Source: Combretum micranthum
Taxonomy: Eukaryota; Streptophyta; Magnoliopsida; Myrtales; Combretaceae
Direction of reading: 5' to 3'
DNA length: 64,000 nt
NCBI GenBank assembly: GCA_024138025.1
Contig: JAMXBD010000971.1
Coordinates: forward strand, 62,001 to 126,000
Part shown: piece by piece, positions 59,190-64,000 of the stretch
How positions within the stretch are numbered: position 1 is the stretch's first letter
Layout: every line of letters begins with the position of its first letter
Position numbers and translations under genes: made by a program
Notes under the pieces: generated by a model
What the model saw: only the letters and a program-made list of their open reading frames with translations
Database searches by the model: none
Told to the model about the DNA's origin: nothing

Positions 59190-60010
59190 GGTACAGTGAG
59201 CCAGAAAAGAAACAACCTCAAGCAGTTAAAGAGTATGTACCTAAAATACCATATCCTGCTCGTCTTCATCAGAAAAAGGATAAAGAACAGTTTGACAAAT
59301 TCTTGGATCTGTTCAAGCAGCTTCACATTAATCTTCCATTTGTGGAAGCTCTTTCTCAAATGCCCAGATATGCTAAGTTCCTTAAAGAACTTTTGTCTAA
59401 CAAGAGGAAGTTGGAGGATGTCTCTACAATTGAAGTAGGAGCAAATTGCTCCTCGATTATTCAGAATAAGTTACCTCCAAAGTTGAAAGATCCTGGAAGT
59501 TTCACTATTCCATGTGTTGTGGGGGAATTATCTGTTGATAAAGCATTGGCTGATCTTGGGGCAAGTATTAATCTCATGCCTTACTCCTTTTTCAAGAAAC
59601 TAGGCCTTGAGGGCTTAACTGAACCCCCCCACTCGCATGAGTCTTCAGTTGCTGATCGTTCTGTAAAAATTCCAAGGGAATTATTGAAGACGTTCTAGTG
59701 AAAGTTGGAAACTTCATTTATCCTGTAGATTTTGTGATACTTGACATGGATGAAGATAGGGATATACCCTTGATTTTGGGAAGACCTTTCTTAGCCACAG
59801 CAAGAGCAGTGATAGATGTTGAGGAAGGGAAGCTTACACTTAGAGTTGGGATGAAGAATTGGTGGTAACAGTTTCTGCAGCATTAAAACATCCGATGGGA
59901 TCTGCTGACTCCTGTTATTCAATTGATGTTGTGGATTCCTCAGTGTCTGATCACATTGAAGAAATTCTAAGCAGAGATGAAATGGAATTGAGTTTGACTC
60001 ACATGAAAAG
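59190..60010 (+). pseudogene. Gypsy C protease remnant
   Basis: 59303-59698 reads LFKQLHINLPFVEALSQMPR, YAKFLKELLSNKRKLED, and the aspartic protease site ALADLGASINLMPYSFFKKL. D-L-G-A is the expected Athila active site. The domain ends after a frameshift near 59690 with LGRPFLATARAVID near 59775-59820, the second protease block. Confidence 0.9.
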
Positions 60011-60051
60011 AAAGAAGTGACGAGCCCGAAGTAAGAGCTATTATAGCAGGA

Positions 60052-60925
60052 TTGGATGCTACAGAGCAATTCATACCTCAGAATGGGTTTGAAGAATTGA
60101 AGAAGAACAATGAAGCACGACTGAAACCTTCGATTGAAGAACCACCGGTGCTTGAATTGAAGCAGCTACCAAATTTTCTTGAGTATGCCTTCTTGGAGAA
60201 GGATTCTAAGCTGCCAGTGATCATTGCTTCAGACTTATCAGATGAACAGAAAGAGCAACTAATTTCGATCCTAAAACACAAGCGAGCAATTGCTTGGAAG
60301 ATCTCTGATATAAAGGTGTTAATCCATCCTTCTGTACTCATAAAATTTTGTTAGAAGAAGGTTACAAGCCTGTTGTTCAACCCCAAAGAAGGCTAAACCC
60401 GAATATGAAGGATGTGGTTAAGAAGGAAGTTATAAAGCTACTTGATGCTGGGATGATATATCCTATATCTGATAGTTCTTGGGTTAGTCCAACACAAGTG
60501 GTACCCAAGAAAGGAGGGATGACTGTGGTCCCAAATGAGAAAAATGAACTCATTCCAATGAGAACTGTAACTGGATGGCGAGTTTGCATAGACTATAGAA
60601 GACTAAATGAAGCCACCAGAAAGGACCATTTCCCGCTGCCATTTGTAGATCAGATGTTAGAGAGGCTTGCCGGACATATGTACTATTGTTATCTTGATGG
60701 GATGTCCGGGTACTTCCAAATACCTATAGCTCCAGAGGATCAAGAGAAAACAACATTCACCTGTCCCTATGGCACTTATGCCTATAGGAGGATGCCCTTT
60801 GGGCTTTGTAATGCACCGGCTACATTTCAGCGGTGCATGTTAGCAATCTTTGATGATTTGGTGGAAAAATTATGGAAGTATTTATGGATGATTTCTCGGT
60901 CTTTGGAATTCATTTGGTGAATGCT
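60052..60925 (+). pseudogene. Gypsy C reverse transcriptase remnant
   Basis: 60052-60354 is the pre-RT linker (LPNFLEYAFLEKDSKLPVII). 60348-60920 is a well-kept RT: MKDVVKKEVIKLLDAGMIYP, WVSPTQVVPKKGGMTVVPNE, TGWRVCIDYRRLNEATRKDH, DQMLERLAGHMYYCYLDGMS and PFGLCNAPATFQRCM. The catalytic FMDDFSVFG is present at about 60884-60912 but in a different frame, so a small indel just upstream destroys the active enzyme. The long ORF ends at 60920 in the wrong frame. Confidence 0.93.
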
Positions 60926-61675
60926 TGGCTAACTTGGAGAAGGTTTTGATCCGTTGTGAAGAAACCAACCTGGTACTTAATTGGGAAAAATGCCATTTTA
61001 TGTGCAAGGAAGGTTGTGCTTGGGCACAAGGTTTCGAGAAAGGGATTGAAGTTGATCGAGCAAAGATTGAAGTCATTGAACAACTTCCACCTCCAACTTC
61101 AGTGAAGGCCATTAGAAGTTTTCTTGGACATGCCGGTTTTTATCGACGATTCATTAAGGACTTCTCCAAAATAGCTCGCCCCATGACAAGGCTATTGGAG
61201 AAGGATGCTGCCTTTGATTTTGACCAAGAATGCCTTGATGCTTTCAATCTTTTGAAGGCAAAGTTGACAACACTCCATCATGATAGTTCCTGATTGGAAC
61301 CTTCCATTTGAACTAATGTGTGATGCGAGTGACTTTGCTGTGGGTGCTGTCCTTGGACAAAGACGTGAGAAGCATTTCCCAATATACTACGCCAGTAAGA
61401 CGCTCAACAGTGCTCAGGAGAACTATACCACAACAGAGAAAATTATTGGCGGTAGTATTTGCTTTCGACAAATTTCGATCTTATCTTGTTTTATCTAAAG
61501 TTGTTGTGTATACAGATCATTCTGCTTTGAAGTTTCTGTTGTCCAAAACTGATGCTAAACCTAGGTTGATCCGATGGATTTTGCTTTTACAAGAATTTGA
61601 CTAGAGATCCGTGATAAAAAGGGAGCAGAAAACTTAGCTGCAGATCATTTGTCAAGGTTGGAAAATCCGCAATAA
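60925..61675 (+). pseudogene. Gypsy C RT thumb and RNase H remnant
   Basis: 60925-61293 has LVLNWEKCHFMCKEGCAWAQ, SVKAIRSFLGHAGFYRRFIK and DFSKIARPMTRLLEKD. RNase H starts at 61290 ([39 protein letters not shown]), shifts frame near 61450 and continues in 61320-61604 ([29 protein letters not shown]). It ends near GAENLAADHLSRLEN around 61625-61665. Confidence 0.92.
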
Positions 61676-63039
61676 GTGACCCTGATGAGGAAGACATTGA
61701 TGACAATTTCCTGAAGAAAGACTTCTTGCAGTTTGTGAGCGTTTGAGTACTAAATTACCATGGTTTGTTGATATTGCTAACTATCTTGCTGCAGGAATTC
61801 TCCCTGATGATTTGATCGCCATGCTAAAAAGAAGTTTTTCTCTGATTTAAAACATTATTATTGGGAGGATCCTTTTCTTTTCAGGGTTTGTGCAGATCAA
61901 GTCATAAGACGATGTGTGACTCATGAGGAAGGTTGGAAGATTCTATTTGACTGCCATTCAGGCCCTACTGGGGGACATTATAGTGCCAACGGACAGCGCA
62001 TAAAGTTATGGAGGTAGGTTTTTATTGGCCTTCAATTTTTAAAGATGCTCACCGTTTTGTTCTTTCTTGTGATAGATGCCAGAGAATAGGAAATACATCT
62101 AGACGGGATGAAATGCCTCAGAATTATATCTTGGCATGTGAAGTATTTGATCTTTGGGGCATTGATTTTGTTGGACCGCTTCCCACATCTTTCGGGAATA
62201 AATACATACTAGTGGCAGTACTACTATGTTTCCAAATGGGTGGAAGCTCAAGCTTTACCCACCAATGATGCCCGGGTAGTATGTAAATTCTTGAAAAAGC
62301 TGTTTTCAAGGTTTGGATTTCCTAGAGCTATTATTAGTGACAGAGGAACACATTTCTGTAATTCTCAATAGAAAAAGTTTTGAGGAGATATGGGGTTACT
62401 CATCGAATCGCCACACCTTACCATCCTCAGACAAGCGGTCAAGTTGAAGTGTCAAATCGAGAGTTGAAGAATCCTTGAAAAGACGGTTAGTCATCACAGA
62501 AGAGATTGGGCGAGAAACTCGATGATGCCTTGTGGGCGTACAGGACTGCTTACAAAACACCTTTGGGGACGACTCCCTATAGATTGGTGTATGGGAAAGC
62601 GTGCCACCTTCCGGTGGAAATTGAACATAAGGCGTATTGGGCAATCAAGCAAGTGAACTTTGATTTAAGTTCTTCGGGACTCAAAAGAAAATTTCAGCTG
62701 AATGAATTAGATGAATGGAGGATGACTGCATATGAAAATATGAAACTTTACAAGGAAAAAGCGAAACGATTTCATGATGCACACATTCGTCATCCAAAGA
62801 AGTTCAAGGTAGGGGATCAAGTGCTTTTATTTAACTCCCGGTTGAAGCTTTTCCCGGGCAAGTTGAAATCGAGATGGTCCGGGCCTTTTCTGGTAAAGCA
62901 AATTTTTCCACATGGTGCTGTGGAATTGGAGCATCCTGAGCAAGGCACGTTTAAGGTGAATGGCCAAAGAGTCAAATTGTACTTAGGAGGAGGAGCAGAA
63001 AACGAGGACCGGGAGGAGTTTAAACTCCATCCACCATAA
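61676..63039 (+). pseudogene. Gypsy C integrase remnant
   Basis: The HHCC zinc site is readable as [13 protein letters not shown] near 61953 and CDRCQRIGN near 62070. The DDE core has [20 protein letters not shown] (first D, near 62155), [11 protein letters not shown] (second D, near 62333) and a VEVSNRELK block (E, near 62445). 62506-63039 is an open C-terminal part ([60 protein letters not shown]) ending at a natural stop. No chromodomain is present, as expected for Athila. Confidence 0.92.
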
Positions 63040-63366
63040 TTAGCTTTGAAGAGCTTGAGAACGTCGAGCCAACGACGTTAAACAACAGCGCTTCTGGGAG
63101 GCAACCCATGTCTGACTTTGATAGGTAAGTTTTTCTTTTCTAGCTTTTCTATCCTAACATCCCGTTTTGCAGATTGTTGAGCCATAGTCGAAAGAGACAC
63201 TTGAGTTTTCATGCTAAGTGTGGGGAAAATCATAACCAAGGAAGGTAAAGAGGAGGATTTCAAATTGCTAAGTGTTCTAGGTAAGTATTCTATCATATGC
63301 ATTATTTTAAACCTTTGACACTTAGGATCATTGAAAAAAAAAAAAATTACTCCCAGTGTACACTAC
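63040..63366 (+). other. 3' non-coding region of gypsy C before the array
   Basis: Contains the phrase gcgcttctgggaggcaaccca (63088-63108), which recurs after pol in Athila/Tat-type elements, and an A13 run at about 63334-63347. No env-like ORF. Confidence 0.7.
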
Positions 63367-63790
63367 CATAGTACACGACCAGTGTACTAGAGTAGTGTAG
63401 AATTCTAGCTACTGTGCCTTCATGAGTCATAGTACACGACCAGTGTACTAGAGTAGTGTATGAATTCTAGCTACTGTGCTTTCATGAGTCATTTCTACAC
63501 TACTCGTGTATTAGGGTAGTGTATGTTTGCGTAGCTACTGTGGTCATGAGTCAATCTACACGACTCGTGTACACTGCCGTGTTCAAGATCAACAGCTGTA
63601 GAGTCATGAGTCGTTCTACACGACTCGTGTAGGAGGCAGTGTACGAAAATTGGCAACCTGTGGAGTCACGAGTCGTTATACGACTCGTGTAGAGAGCGTG
63701 CATGGAGACACTGCCACTGTGGTGTCACGAGTCATCCTACATGACCCGTGTAGCTCGGGTCGTGTACATCCAGTCATTGTATTTCACGCA
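63367..63790 (+). repeat. 61-bp tandem array with palindromes in gypsy C
   Basis: Seven units starting near 63367, 63428, 63490, 63552, 63612, 63674 and 63733 (spacing 59-62 bp). Most units carry a palindrome of the form TACACGA C TCGTGTA or a close variant (TACACTACTCGTGTA, TACACGACCAGTGTA), and a spaced TGAGTCA/CGAGTCR word. Units diverge left to right, from TGAGTCA to CGAGTCG. The overlapping open reading (63650-63961) is a by-product of the repeat. Confidence 0.9.
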
Positions 63791-64000
63791 CACGCTGGTA
63801 TTTATCTCTTTCCATTTTCTCTTTCCCCTCCTACACAACACTACACTACACTCCTCTTACTCCCTTACACAACCACACCATCACCACACTATAGGATTCA
63901 CGATCGGGTATCATCATCATCAACAAAGGTATGTAATCAATTTCTTCCTATTCCTCATTAAGTGTTCTCTTTTGGTTCGTCTAGCCATGCGAAAGTTATA
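63791..64000 (+). promoter_or_regulatory. Promoter-leader-like segment after the array
   Basis: TATTTAT (63799-63805) is followed by pyrimidine-rich sequence and cacaacactacactacac, then atcatcatcatcaacaaag/GTATGT at 63911-63934, which has the form of a leader ending in a 5' splice site. The same order (inverted repeats, TATA, leader, GT donor) occurs in the solo LTRs. It may be an internal promoter of C or the start of another LTR; the window ends before this can be settled. Confidence 0.4.

Larger units (their letters stand above)
56195..64000 (+). mobile_element. Athila-lineage Ty3/gypsy retrotransposon C, right end outside window
   Basis: 5' LTR 56195 to about 57506, tRNA-Asp type primer site from 57514, gag, protease, RT, RNase H, integrase, then over 900 bp of non-coding sequence to the window edge. 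It is inserted in the integrase region of copia F (left target bases ttcat, 56190-56194; the partner is off window). RT and protease motifs (KKGGMTVVPNEKNELIP, DLGASINLMP) are those of the Athila/Calypso group. All genes carry frameshifts. No 3' LTR and no env-like ORF are seen before position 64000. Confidence 0.92.

Noticed and set aside
59027..59359. 110-residue minus-strand ORF
   Set aside because: Shadow of the gag and protease of gypsy C on the other strand.
63367..63790. Regular repeat array resembling a CRISPR
   Set aside because: The DNA is plant nuclear. The units are whole-unit tandem repeats without unique spacers, and they lie within a gypsy element.
63650..63961. 103-residue ORF at the right edge
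   Set aside because: Produced by the 61-bp array and the pyrimidine-rich leader; repeat period and drift do not keep the frame across units.

Overview
This window is nuclear DNA of a flowering plant, probably a eudicot. The evidence is AT-rich sequence packed with Ty1/copia and Ty3/gypsy LTR retrotransposons, MITEs, tRNA-Met and tRNA-Asp type primer sites, and the ruins of a G-type lectin S-receptor-like kinase. I see no intact host gene, no RNA gene and no CRISPR array. The species cannot be named from the sequence alone. Every polyprotein is interrupted by stops and frameshifts, so nothing here looks autonomous.

Layout. (1) 1-9589: antisense copia element G, with its 5' LTR at 8904-9589, split in its gag by a full-length sense copia (Copia-2, 3517-8604, TSD ATCAC). 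(2) 9590-15341: intergenic sequence with a MITE (10605-10976), a 3.1-kb solo LTR (11836-14932) and a second MITE (14941-15333) sitting on that LTR's target-site duplication. (3) 15832-20180: S-receptor-like kinase pseudogene, interrupted by a 1.6-kb solo LTR (16649-18282, TSD CTCCA). (4) 20213-39462: antisense non-coding LTR element H (TSD TTTGA). Its left LTR is split by copia B (21744-32976, TSD CTTTA). The gag of B is split by an Athila-like LTR (I, 22565-28924, TSD GTCAA). I in turn holds a plus-strand Athila-like LTR piece and a 3.2-kb solo LTR (25349-28575). A 322-bp foldback element (33081-33402) also lies in H. (5) 39463-47720: antisense copia D, split by a solo LTR (39960-41932, TSD AGAAC) and by non-coding LTR element E (42101-46361, TSD AGAAG). 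(6) 48780-56194: antisense copia F, split by a 3.4-kb solo LTR (50144-53553, TSD ATGGT). (7) 56195-64000: sense Athila-lineage gypsy element C, inserted in the integrase region of F and running off the right edge. It carries a striking 61-bp palindrome-bearing tandem array at 63367-63790.

How the parts relate. The insertions are dated relative to each other by nesting, and most boundaries are fixed by 5-bp target duplications with TG...CA ends. In several places the broken host reading frame resumes on the far side of the insertion. The six large solo LTRs plus the two LTRs of H form one superfamily: long LTRs whose 3' end reads ...GCGTGACA or a variant, with a tRNA-Met primer site in H, resembling Del/Tekay chromoviruses. 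Solo LTRs far outnumber complete members of this superfamily, which suggests much unequal recombination.

I found no convincing new gene system. The observations most worth testing are the phased palindrome array in element C, the clustering of inverted repeats just upstream of TATA boxes in several LTRs, and LTR-terminal repeats in Copia-2 that copy its primer binding site.
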